A DNA stretch of 64,000 nucleotides, from positions 1 to 64,000 of the forward strand of contig CATOOV010000001.1 in assembly GCA_951801955.1 (NCBI GenBank), given 5' to 3'. The notes below the pieces were generated by a model, which did no database searches, was not told the DNA's origin, and saw nothing but the letters and a program-made list of their open reading frames with translations. Below, in pieces: positions 1 through 6,960 of this stretch. Positions within the stretch are counted from its first letter, which is position 1. Each line of letters opens with the position of its first letter. This DNA is from an uncultured Lachnospiraceae bacterium. GTDB lineage: Bacteria > Bacillota > Clostridia > Lachnospirales > Lachnospiraceae. The position numbers were made by a program, and so were the translations under genes.

Positions 1-77
1 TACGAGGTAGGTAGGGCAGGGGTGGAAGTACAGCAATGTATGGAGCTGACTGTTACTAATCGGTCGAGGGCTTGACC
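1..77 (+). rRNA. 23S rRNA, 3' end (partial)
   Basis: The first bases match the conserved end of bacterial 23S rRNA, including the sarcin-distal tail ACTAATCGGTCGAGGGCTTG, which precedes the mature 3' end. The gene body lies upstream of the window. No 5S rRNA-like sequence follows before the tRNA, so 5S must sit elsewhere in this operon or be absent from it. The exact 3' end is uncertain by a few bases. Confidence 0.9.
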
Positions 78-101
78 CAGAGTGGTTGTGGTGTTTGCTG
101 T

Positions 102-177
102 GTGGATTTTTCAGGGCATAATAAAAATTTGTTCATAAAATGACTGAAATCCACGTATAGTAAAAGTAGATACGTGG
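102..177 (+). other. Two mutually exclusive hairpins in the rRNA-tRNA spacer
   Basis: GTGGATTTTTCAG (102-114) can pair with CTGAAATCCAC (144-154), while CCACGTAT (151-158) pairs perfectly with ATACGTGG (170-177). The arms overlap at CCAC, so only one hairpin can form at a time. No U-tract follows, so a processing signal for the 23S-tRNA transcript is more likely than a terminator. Confidence 0.4.
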
Positions 178-198
178 AATAAGTTATATAAATGATAT

Positions 199-269
199 AG
201 GGGAATCATACAGCGGCAGTATTGCGGTCTCCAAAACCGTTCACGGGGGTTCGAATCCCTCTTCCCCTG
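199..269 (+). tRNA. tRNA-Trp (CCA)
   Basis: Cloverleaf with acceptor AGGGGAA pairing TTCCCCT, a D-arm with AGCGGCAG, anticodon stem GCGGT/ACCGT around the loop CTCCAAA (anticodon CCA), and a T-arm with GGTTCGAATCC. Discriminator base G at 269; CCA is not encoded. It follows the 23S gene by about 120 bases and is probably cotranscribed with it. Confidence 0.95.
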
Positions 270-311
270 TTTTAAATGATTGTAAAGTATATTAGTGGTG
301 TATTGATAGGT

Positions 312-345
312 CGATAACTAGCTTGTAGTTAGTTGTCGGCTTATT
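312..345 (+). terminator. Probable terminator of the rRNA-tRNA unit
   Basis: CGATAACTA (312-320) pairs with TAGTTGTCG (330-338) with one G-U pair and a nine-base loop, followed by a T-rich run. It is the first hairpin after tRNA-Trp. Confidence 0.45.
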
Positions 346-464
346 TTGGTTAATATCCGATGGAGAATAATTGCCATTTTTATCTGCATCTCACGCCAAG
401 ACTTGCGAGAATAAAGAAATATAATAGTCATGAAGAATTAATTTGTCACAGACTTAATATTAAA

Positions 465-566
465 TCAATTATCAAGTACTAAAATGCGACAGGGGATTCT
501 CCGCATACTAATCGGGGAGCAGTTCAGTTGCGGTTGAATCATTGTTATAACTGTTTTCTTTTTCAT
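465..566 (-). CDS. Possible 33-aa peptide or N-terminal remnant
   Basis: Reading on the minus strand, AAGGAAAG precedes an ATG by about eight bases and opens a 33-codon frame beginning MKKKTVITMIQPQLN and ending TGA. The basic start followed by a short stretch and an Arg-Arg pair loosely resembles the leader of large serine recombinases of clostridial integrative elements, but the catalytic domain is absent. It may be a relic or chance. It lies 40 bases downstream of the stop of the membrane protein gene on the same strand. Confidence 0.25.
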   Translation of the reverse strand: MKKKTVITMIQPQLNCSPISMRRIPCRILVLDN

Positions 567-605
567 AATATTAATCTTTCCTTTCTTTATGTAATCTCAG
601 TGCGA

Positions 606-1427
606 TTATGGTTTTAAAATAGCATAAATTTCTCCGATAGCATTTTCTGTAGATGGTGAATCGTCTAATACTAAAGAAACTTTAGGATAATCAATAAAAT
701 CAGTGAAAATATCCAAATGCCACTCATAATAATCCGTTGTATTTGAATATCCAGAGGTATTTGTATTTGAACTGGCACGAACACCACTACCTATATTATC
801 ATCATAAGTATAAGTTGAAGTAGAACTACTTATTTGACTGTTTGTGGAAGCACCCAAGTGTATCCTTTCCCGTACCACATCTTTAATATTAGATTTGTTA
901 TATGCAACAAGAGTGCTGTCATGTGTATTAAAATAAATAAGTCCATCATTGCCATAAATAATACATTGCGTTCCTGTTCGGAAACTTCGCCAGTAACCAC
1001 TCATCAGCTTATTTACAAGAGGTTCAATAAAAATATCTGTATATTTATATGTAGCTTCCTGCCTATTAGAAATAGCTCTGTCAAAGCTATTCCGGGCTGC
1101 TTTCTCTTTCTTCTCATGTTGATGCCCTATGATAAGAAATATAGCAGGAAGAATTGCAATGCAAAAAGTAAATTTATACGACCCTAATCGCGTCATCCAA
1201 TCGTAAAACAGTAGTTTTCCTGCACAAAATATTAACACAAAGTAAGAAACAAGCCAGCATATGGTTCCGACACATCCATTCAATTTCTTATTTTTAATTT
1301 CATCATATTCTTTTTTCATTTCCTCATAAAATTTATTTGCTTTTGCACCTTCCGGCCAATAATTAAAATATGGCAACCCAGTAAACTTATAAAGATTCCA
1401 TTTTTGTGGTAAATTATCTGCTTTCAT
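606..1427 (-). CDS. Hypothetical two-TM membrane protein
   Basis: A 273-residue protein of unrecognised family. Residues about 50-72 and 85-103 are hydrophobic and likely form a membrane hairpin (CVGTICWLVSYFVLIF and FTFCIAILPAIFLIIG). They are followed by a basic stretch and a soluble C-terminal half containing a Ser/Thr/Asn-rich segment (ISSSTSTYTYDDN). The start ATG lies within a short upstream ORF that has a strong ribosome binding site, suggesting translational coupling. Its lone setting between rRNA/tRNA and a broken regulator fits accessory DNA. Function unknown. Confidence 0.65.
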   Translation of the reverse strand: MKADNLPQKWNLYKFTGLPYFNYWPEGAKANKFYEEMKKEYDEIKNKKLNGCVGTICWLVSYFVLIFCAGKLLFYDWMTRLGSYKFTFCIAILPAIFLIIGHQHEKKEKAARNSFDRAISNRQEATYKYTDIFIEPLVNKLMSGYWRSFRTGTQCIIYGNDGLIYFNTHDSTLVAYNKSNIKDVVRERIHLGASTNSQISSSTSTYTYDDNIGSGVRASSNTNTSGYSNTTDYYEWHLDIFTDFIDYPKVSLVLDDSPSTENAIGEIYAILKP

Positions 1428-1461
1428 TTTTAATTATTTCCTCATCTTTCCTTACAATCAT
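1414..1461 (-). CDS. 15-aa leader ORF overlapping the membrane protein start
   Basis: On the minus strand an AAAGGAGG ribosome binding site (around 1472-1479) precedes ATG at 1461 by about ten bases. The frame encodes MIVRKDEEIIKNESR and stops at 1414, thirteen bases inside the 273-aa gene in another frame. This is the arrangement expected of a coupling peptide. Too short for homology; the support is the strong ribosome site and the overlap. Confidence 0.4.
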   Translation of the reverse strand: MIVRKDEEIIKNESR

Positions 1462-1481
1462 AATTTTTTGTCCTCCTTTAA

Positions 1482-1509
1482 TTATAGACAAATATTTTTT
1501 AATATGCAA
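1482..1509 (-). promoter_or_regulatory. Sigma-A-type promoter for the membrane protein gene
   Basis: Minus strand: TTGCAT (1509-1504), 16-base spacer, TATAAT (1487-1482). It sits just upstream of the leader ORF and its AGGAGG. Confidence 0.6.
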
Positions 1510-1562
1510 GATTTTTATTTTACCTGTAATACAAGCAATATAAGGGTCAAAGGGATAACATT

Positions 1563-1766
1563 ATGATTTCATATGAACCATTGTAGCAAACGATGAAAGA
1601 GCGAAAAGCTACAACATATGCACTTATTTACAAACATAATTTTAGCCCATACACTATAACAAATTTAAAACGCAATAAGTCTATTACCATAAATACCTTA
1701 GAAAAGTTGTGCAAAATTTTGAATTGCACAGCAGATAGCGTTGTTCAATTCATTGATGGTAAATAG
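1563..1766 (+). pseudogene. XRE-family regulator interrupted by TAG
   Basis: A 67-codon frame starting MISYEPL reads through an in-frame TAG at codon 8 (1584-1586) and continues as a good small Cro/CI-like helix-turn-helix: TYALIYKHNFSPYTITNLKR followed by ITINTLEKLCKILNCT. Relatives of this family usually have Trp (TGG) after that Leu, so a single G-to-A change explains the stop. An internal ATG at 1593 could still give a 57-residue product. Such regulators often accompany integrative elements, so this may be a remnant of one near the tRNA. Confidence 0.6.
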
Positions 1767-1930
1767 GATACTATATTGTTGACGACGTTCACCCAGACGG
1801 GCATCCGTCCTGTTAGGAACCATCGCACTGGGAGTTCTGCATTTGCAGAAACACTGTGCATTGATAAAAACAAACAAGAAAATAGGCAGAGTTGAATACG
1901 CAAGGTTACCAAGGATTAAACGAAAAATAA

Positions 1931-1978
1931 AAAGGGGATTCCAGTTATTTGTGTTGGAATCTCCTTTGTTGTATTTTA
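1931..1978. terminator. Bidirectional terminator hairpin; rest of 1767-2113 holds no gene
   Basis: AAAGGGGATTCCA (1931-1943) pairs with TGGAATCTCCTTT (1955-1967) with one wobble pair, flanked by A-rich sequence on one side and T-rich on the other. It lies between the broken XRE gene and the end of aroC and could serve both. I see no convincing ORF in 1767-2113. Confidence 0.6.
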
Positions 1979-2113
1979 TGTAGTATTCTAAAGTGTTTTC
2001 CGTATTCAATTTTAATGAAATATCAAGACTCTTTCAAAAGTAGTAAATTGGTGTTTTTTCTTACTCTAAATCTCTTGAAATCCGCTATTTTAGTGGCGTT
2101 TGAAGATGAACAC

Positions 2114-3265
2114 CTAGTTTTTTATATAAAATTGTTCTAAAGACTCTATTCTTGCCCCCATATTTTCTAATAACAGATCAAAAAGTGTCAGTGCTGCCAT
2201 AGATTCCACAACCACTACAGCTCTTGGTACGATAATTGGGTCATGTCTGCCGTGAATTGAAATGGAAATGTTTTCACCATTTTTATTGATCGTTTGCTGT
2301 ACAGAAGCGATGGAAGGGGTAGGTTTTACAGCGGCACGAAAAATAATAGGTGCTCCGCTGCTGATGCCGCCCAGGATGCCGCCAGCGTGGTTGGTGGCTG
2401 TAGAGACGGTTCCATTTGTTATTGTAAAGTTGTCATTGTTCTCAGAACCTAATGCAAAAGCAGACTGGAAACCGTCGCCAATCTCAAAACCTTTGACAGC
2501 CCCAATGGAAAAAATGGCTTTTGCCAGATTTGCGTCAAGTTTATCAAATACTGGCTCACCTAGACCAGTGGGAACTCCTGTTATAATTCCTTCAATAATT
2601 CCACCAGCAGAATCTGTACGTTTCATGCATTCTTCCAAAAATGCCTGAGCTTTGCTTGAGGATTCAGAATCTGGCATATACAGTGGGTTGGATAAGATTG
2701 TTTCCTGAAGTTTTTCAAGGCAAATGGAGCTTGATGGATTTGAAGCGGCAAGGAATTCTTCTGCCGTCTGGGGAATTGTAATGGGACCGATAGAACGGGT
2801 ATATGTGAAAAATGAGATTCCAAGCTGTTTTAATATTTTTGCCGCGATGGCGCCGCCGGCTACTCTGCCGATGGTTTCCCTGCCGGAAGAGCGTCCCCCA
2901 CCCCGATAATCCCGGAAACCGTATTTTTGATCAAACGTATAGTCTGCATGTCCTGGGCGATAGTATGTTGCAATATCACCATAATCACGAGAACGCTGGT
3001 TTTCATTAAAGACTACCAGGCTAATGGGTGTTCCAGTGGTTAGCCCTTCAAAAACTCCAGAAAGAATTTCTGCCTTGTCATCTTCTTTGCGGGGAGTGGA
3101 ATATCGTGACTGTCCCGGTTTTCTTCTATTTAAATAAGTTTGGATATCAGATTCACACAAGGGCACTCCTGCGGGACAACCGTCCACAACAACGCCGATT
3201 CCCTTTCCATGGGACTCTCCCCAAGTGGTAATAGTGAAATGTTTTCCAAATGTTGAGCCTGCCAT
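2114..3265 (-). CDS. aroC: Chorismate synthase
   Basis: Converts 5-enolpyruvylshikimate-3-phosphate to chorismate, the last common step of aromatic amino acid synthesis, using reduced FMN. The 383-residue length is normal. Family signatures are visible: GESHGKG near residues 16-22 with the active-site His19, RPGHAD at 103-108 with His106, the Gly/Arg-rich stretch ending RSSGRET (125-131), and GGISSGAPI further on. AGGAGG sits five bases upstream of the ATG. It is transcribed alone on the minus strand, convergent to the remnants on its left. Confidence 0.95.
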   Translation of the reverse strand: MAGSTFGKHFTITTWGESHGKGIGVVVDGCPAGVPLCESDIQTYLNRRKPGQSRYSTPRKEDDKAEILSGVFEGLTTGTPISLVVFNENQRSRDYGDIATYYRPGHADYTFDQKYGFRDYRGGGRSSGRETIGRVAGGAIAAKILKQLGISFFTYTRSIGPITIPQTAEEFLAASNPSSSICLEKLQETILSNPLYMPDSESSSKAQAFLEECMKRTDSAGGIIEGIITGVPTGLGEPVFDKLDANLAKAIFSIGAVKGFEIGDGFQSAFALGSENNDNFTITNGTVSTATNHAGGILGGISSGAPIIFRAAVKPTPSIASVQQTINKNGENISISIHGRHDPIIVPRAVVVVESMAALTLFDLLLENMGARIESLEQFYIKN

Positions 3266-3317
3266 AGTTACCTCCTATAATGAAATATAATTTTATTTTA
3301 TATCATAAACAATAATC

Positions 3318-3531
3318 ATGACGTTACAGTTCACTCCCTTGCCATTTGCAAAAGCACGCAGAGTTGTTGTCATCAAAGCTCCTGCGCGCCTCCGCAAGAA
3401 CGCTGAAGCTTTCTTGAATGCAGCTAACTTTGCTCATAAACTAGCGTTCCCTTCGTCAGCACAAATGAAGAAATCATCATACAAGCATGTGATTTTCTCC
3501 ATATTGGCTGACAAGTGAACTGTAACATCAT
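3318..3531. mobile_element. ~214-bp element with 18-bp terminal inverted repeats
   Basis: ATGACGTTACAGTTCACT (3318-3335) is repeated inverted as AGTGAACTGTAACATCAT (3514-3531), 17 of 18 bases matching. The interior holds one 66-codon ORF (3318-3518) that begins in the left repeat, has no ribosome binding site and is very Ala/Lys/Arg-rich; I treat it as non-coding. Size, TIRs and lack of a transposase fit a MITE-like element between aroC and tgt. No clear target duplication was seen. Confidence 0.5.
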
Positions 3532-3637
3532 TATAATCAAAATCGCCGAAAAAGAAAAGCCTTTCTATTGAGAAAACCAATGAGTTCTGCTATACTAATA
3601 TATAAATGATTGCAGGTGTGAGAGAAAGGGAAACTTT

Positions 3638-4768
3638 ATGTATAAATTGTTAAAGCAGGAAGGCAGGGCAAAGAGGGGAGAGTTCCATACGGTGCATGGC
3701 ATAATCCAGACGCCAGTATTTATGAATGTGGGAACGGTGGCAGCAATCAAAGGCGCGGTGTCCACCCAGGATTTGCAGCAAATTGGGACGCAGGTGCAGC
3801 TTTCTAACACATATCATCTCCATGTGCGTCCAGGGGATGAAATTGTAAAAAAACTGGGAGGGCTGCATCAGTTTATGGTGTGGGACAAACCCATTTTGAC
3901 AGACTCTGGCGGATTCCAGGTGTTTTCTCTTGCCGGGCTTCGAAAAATCAAAGAGGAAGGCGTATATTTTCATTCGCATATTGATGGAAGAAAAATTTTT
4001 ATGGGACCAGAGGAAAGTATGCAGATTCAATCTAATCTTGCGTCCACGATTGCCATGGCTTTTGACGAATGTCCATCCAGTGTGGCAGATCGTTCCTATG
4101 TAGAGGATTCTGTGGCACGGACGACCCGCTGGTTAAAGCGGTGCAAAAAGGAATTACATCGGCTGAATCAATTGGAAACTACCATCAATAGGAACCAGAT
4201 GCTGTTTGGCATCAACCAGGGAGCAATTTTTGATGATATTCGAATAGACCATGCCAAGGCAGTCTCAGAATTGGATTTAGACGGCTACGCAGTAGGGGGG
4301 CTTGCGGTAGGAGAAAGCCATGAGGAGATGTACCATATCCTCGATCTTACAGTGCCGCATCTGCCAAGAAACAAACCGACATATCTGATGGGGGTAGGTA
4401 CGCCGGCAAATATTTTGGAAGCTGTAGCGCGTGGGGTGGACTTCTTTGACTGTGTGTATCCCAGCAGAAATGGGCGCCATGGTCATGTCTACACGAATCA
4501 GGGGAAATTAAACCTGTTTAACCAAAAATATGAATTGGATGCCAAACCGATTGAGGAAGGATGCCAATGTCCGGCATGTCAGCACTACAGCAGGGCTTAT
4601 ATCCGCCATCTTCTGAAAGCAAAAGAGATGCTGGGGATGCGTCTGTGTGTACTCCACAACTTGTATTTTTATAATACTATGATGGAAGAAATCAGAGAGG
4701 CGCTGGATGCAGGCAGATTTCATTCTTATAAGGAAGAAAAGTTGTATGGGATGGGACAGGGAAATTGA
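3638..4768 (+). CDS. tgt: tRNA-guanine transglycosylase
   Basis: Exchanges guanine for preQ1 at the wobble position of GUN-anticodon tRNAs in queuosine synthesis. The 376-residue protein shows the (beta/alpha)8 signatures: DSGGFQVFSL near residue 88, FGINQGAIFDD, the YAVGGLAVGE substrate segment, the nucleophile region DFFDCVYPSRNGRHG, and a zinc site of CxCxxC (CQCPAC) with a downstream His in VLHNLYF. GAGAAAGGG lies upstream of the ATG. A dispersed repeat starts exactly at its stop codon. Confidence 0.95.
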   Translation: MYKLLKQEGRAKRGEFHTVHGIIQTPVFMNVGTVAAIKGAVSTQDLQQIGTQVQLSNTYHLHVRPGDEIVKKLGGLHQFMVWDKPILTDSGGFQVFSLAGLRKIKEEGVYFHSHIDGRKIFMGPEESMQIQSNLASTIAMAFDECPSSVADRSYVEDSVARTTRWLKRCKKELHRLNQLETTINRNQMLFGINQGAIFDDIRIDHAKAVSELDLDGYAVGGLAVGESHEEMYHILDLTVPHLPRNKPTYLMGVGTPANILEAVARGVDFFDCVYPSRNGRHGHVYTNQGKLNLFNQKYELDAKPIEEGCQCPACQHYSRAYIRHLLKAKEMLGMRLCVLHNLYFYNTMMEEIREALDAGRFHSYKEEKLYGMGQGN

Positions 4769-4850
4769 AGAACGCCGTCGGCGTTCTTGCTGCGGGGGGA
4801 GGATCAGTGCTGCTGACAAAAACAAATCCGCACCCCATGATGCCATCTGG
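4766..4850 (+). repeat. Dispersed repeat A, copy 1
   Basis: Starts with the palindrome GAACGCCGTCGGCGTTC and continues TTGCTGCGGGG...CTGCTGACAAAAACAAAT. Copy 2 (5734-5805) and an inverted diverged copy 3 (55383-55445) share the GGCGTTCTTGCTG core and the TGCTGRCAAAAACAAAT end. The hairpin might end tgt transcription. The 62-codon ORF across it (4765-4953) has no support. Confidence 0.5.
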
Positions 4851-4979
4851 CATATTACAAGGTATAGAAGTGGGAGCCTTCTCTGACGAGATAAATTTAT
4901 GTCCCATTAGCCCCCTTTTCCTGTTGGAAGGAAAAGAAATTTTTGAATATTAAATTCCTATAAAATATTGGAAAACCTC

Positions 4980-5008
4980 TTGCCCTTGGACTGCAAATTG
5001 TGTAGAAT
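4980..5008 (+). promoter_or_regulatory. Candidate promoter for yajC
   Basis: TTGCCC (4980-4985), 17-base spacer, TAGAAT (5003-5008), about 75 bases before the yajC start. Confidence 0.4.
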
Positions 5009-5084
5009 GGAATAAGCGCGTAAAATTACGTGGGAGAGAAAATGAGAGCCCTGAAGAGAAACAGGAGGAGCAGGAGGAAACAAA

Positions 5085-5408
5085 ATGTCTATTTTAGCCC
5101 AAACAGAAGCAGCAGGTATGACCGGATTTTCCTTAATCTGGATTATAATTATGCTGGTAGCTCTTTATTTTATGATGATTCGTCCGCAACAGAAGGAAAC
5201 AAAGCGAAAAAATGCGATGATGTCTGAACTTGCTGTGGGTGATACGATTCTGACCACCAGTGGATTTTATGGAATGGTAATTGATATTACGGAAGATACC
5301 ATTATTGTAGAATTTGGTAATAATAAGAACTGTCGTATTCCGATGCAGAAATCAGCCATTGCATTGGTGGAAAAACCAGAGGACGCAGTAGAAAAAGAGA
5401 ATAAGTAA
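5085..5408 (+). CDS. yajC: Preprotein translocase subunit YajC
   Basis: Small single-pass membrane protein associated with the SecDF part of the Sec translocase. The 107 residues show the family pattern: an N-terminal segment, one transmembrane helix (about residues 14-32, FSLIWIIIMLVALYFMMI), the invariant RPQQKE motif directly after it, then a small beta domain (VGDTILTTSGFYGMV). GGAGGAAACAAA precedes the ATG. tgt lies upstream, the conserved tgt-yajC neighbourhood seen in many bacteria, here separated by a repeat and probably an own promoter. Confidence 0.92.
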   Translation: MSILAQTEAAGMTGFSLIWIIIMLVALYFMMIRPQQKETKRKNAMMSELAVGDTILTTSGFYGMVIDITEDTIIVEFGNNKNCRIPMQKSAIALVEKPEDAVEKENK

Positions 5409-5443
5409 GATTTGGTGATGTGGTCAGCAAAATAAGGATTTTA

Positions 5444-5480
5444 AAAACACTCTCAGCTTTTGCTGGGGGTGTTTTCCTCT
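5444..5480 (+). terminator. Terminator after yajC
   Basis: AAAACACTCTCAGC pairs with GCTGGGGGTGTTTT across a four-T loop (wobble pairs included), followed by a T/C-rich run. Confidence 0.75.
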
Positions 5481-5733
5481 TCCAGCCTCATGGGAGTGGG
5501 TCTGAAAATGGGATTCGGGTCAGTTCTTACAAGCATCCTATAGGGGTGGAGCCATCTTACATCTGAGATCACTTATAATTTTAACTAAAGCATAACTAAA
5601 GATTATAGCTGCTATGAAAAAGAAAAATATCTCTTTTAGTTGAAATTCATGGGTAAATATAATATAGTATGTTAAGATAAAATAGTTGTTCCATCTTGTC
5701 AAAATTTGGAATACCAGTACAAATAAGAGGTCT

Positions 5734-5805
5734 AGAATGCCCTCGGCGTTCTTGCTGCAGGGTGGGGTCAGCGTTGCTGGCAAAAACAAATTCCGCACAG
5801 GATAC
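5734..5805 (+). repeat. Dispersed repeat A, copy 2
   Basis: GAATGCCCTCGGCGTTCTTG followed by CTGCAGGGTGGGGTCAGCGT and TTGCTGGCAAAAACAAATTC parallels the copy after tgt. The open frame from 5686 that runs through it into leuB is an artefact; leuB has its own ribosome site and start. The remainder of 5481-5838 shows no gene. Confidence 0.5.
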
Positions 5806-5838
5806 ATTGTACTGGCAGCGAATGGAGGAAAAAGAATT

Positions 5839-6942
5839 ATGAATTACCAGGTTGGAGTGATTTCCGGCGATGGCATTGGACCGGAAATAGTGACAGAAGC
5901 AAAGAAAGTTTTAGATAAAGTAGGAAAGGTATTTGGACATACTTTTTCTTATCATGAGATATTGATGGGAGGCGTTTCCATTGATGCCACCGGGGTACCG
6001 CTGACAGAGGAAGCCATTGCACAGGCGAAGGCTGCAGATGCGGTGCTGATGGGTTCCATTGGAGGAAATACCAATACTTCCCCTTGGTATAAGCTTTCCC
6101 CAGATTTAAGACCGGAGGCAGGGCTGTTAAAGCTGCGCAAATCTTTGAATTTATTTGCAAATTTAAGACCAGCATATTTATATGAAGAATTAAAAGAGGC
6201 ATGTCCTTTGAGAGATGATATCATTGGGGACGGCTTTGATATGATGATTATGCGGGAACTGACGGGGGGGCTGTATTTTGGAAAACGGGTCACCGAAGAG
6301 CGTGAGGGGGTTGTGACGGCAGAGGATACGCTTACGTACAATGAAAGTGAGATCCGAAGAATTGCAAAGCGGGGCTTTGACATCGCCAGGAAGCGCAGAA
6401 AGAAAGTGACCAGCGTCGATAAGGCGAATGTATTGGATTCTTCCAGGCTGTGGCGCAAGGTTGTGGAAGAAGTGTCAAAAGATTACCCTGAGGTTGTCTT
6501 GGAGCATATGCTGGTGGATAACTGCGCGATGCAGTTGGTAAAGGATCCAGGACAGTTTGATGTTATTTTGACAGAGAATATGTTTGGTGATATATTATCA
6601 GATGAGGCGAGTATGGTGACTGGTTCCATTGGGATGCTGTCATCCGCCAGCCTGAATGACACAAAGTTTGGTTTGTATGAACCAAGCGGCGGTTCTGCGC
6701 CGGACATTGCAGGCAAAGGCATCGCCAATCCCATTGCCACAATTTTGAGCGCGGCTATGATGCTGCGGTATTCCTTCGATCTGGATCAAGAGGCAGATGC
6801 AGTGGAAGAAGCGGTAAGACAGGTATTAAAGGAAAATTACCGTACCATTGATATCATGCCGCAAGAGGAAGCGAAAAAGTCTTCCGTGGTCCAGGTAGGA
6901 ACTGTAGAGATGGGAAATTTAATTGCAGAGCGGATAAAATAG
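5839..6942 (+). CDS. leuB: 3-isopropylmalate dehydrogenase
   Basis: NAD-dependent oxidative decarboxylation of 3-isopropylmalate in leucine synthesis. I start at ATG 5839 (MNYQVGVISGDGIGPE), preceded by GGAGGAAA, rather than the ORF-track start 51 codons upstream, whose extension lies in a repeat. The 367-residue protein contains the substrate-Arg region, TSVDKANVLDSSRLWR, the metal-binding VILTENMFGDILSDEAS, and the NAD loop GSAPDIAGKGIANP. Three bases separate it from the next possible start, so it is an operon with ilvB. leuA and leuCD are not in the window. Confidence 0.95.
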   Translation: MNYQVGVISGDGIGPEIVTEAKKVLDKVGKVFGHTFSYHEILMGGVSIDATGVPLTEEAIAQAKAADAVLMGSIGGNTNTSPWYKLSPDLRPEAGLLKLRKSLNLFANLRPAYLYEELKEACPLRDDIIGDGFDMMIMRELTGGLYFGKRVTEEREGVVTAEDTLTYNESEIRRIAKRGFDIARKRRKKVTSVDKANVLDSSRLWRKVVEEVSKDYPEVVLEHMLVDNCAMQLVKDPGQFDVILTENMFGDILSDEASMVTGSIGMLSSASLNDTKFGLYEPSGGSAPDIAGKGIANPIATILSAAMMLRYSFDLDQEADAVEEAVRQVLKENYRTIDIMPQEEAKKSSVVQVGTVEMGNLIAERIK

Positions 6943-6960
6943 AAAGTGAGGAACATAACG

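Noticed and set aside
3318-3518. 66-codon Ala/Lys-rich ORF
   Set aside because: Its start codon is within the terminal inverted repeat and no ribosome site is present; better explained as the interior of a MITE-like element.
5748-5775. T-box-like AGGGTGG motif before leuB
   Set aside because: The AGGGTGGGGTCAGCG lies within a dispersed repeat also found after tgt, lacks the UGGNACCGCG consensus, and has no stem I or specifier loop upstream.
5686-5838. 51-codon N-terminal extension of leuB in the ORF track
   Set aside because: It crosses the repeat, and GGAGGAAA plus the conserved MNYQVGVISGDGIG start at 5839.
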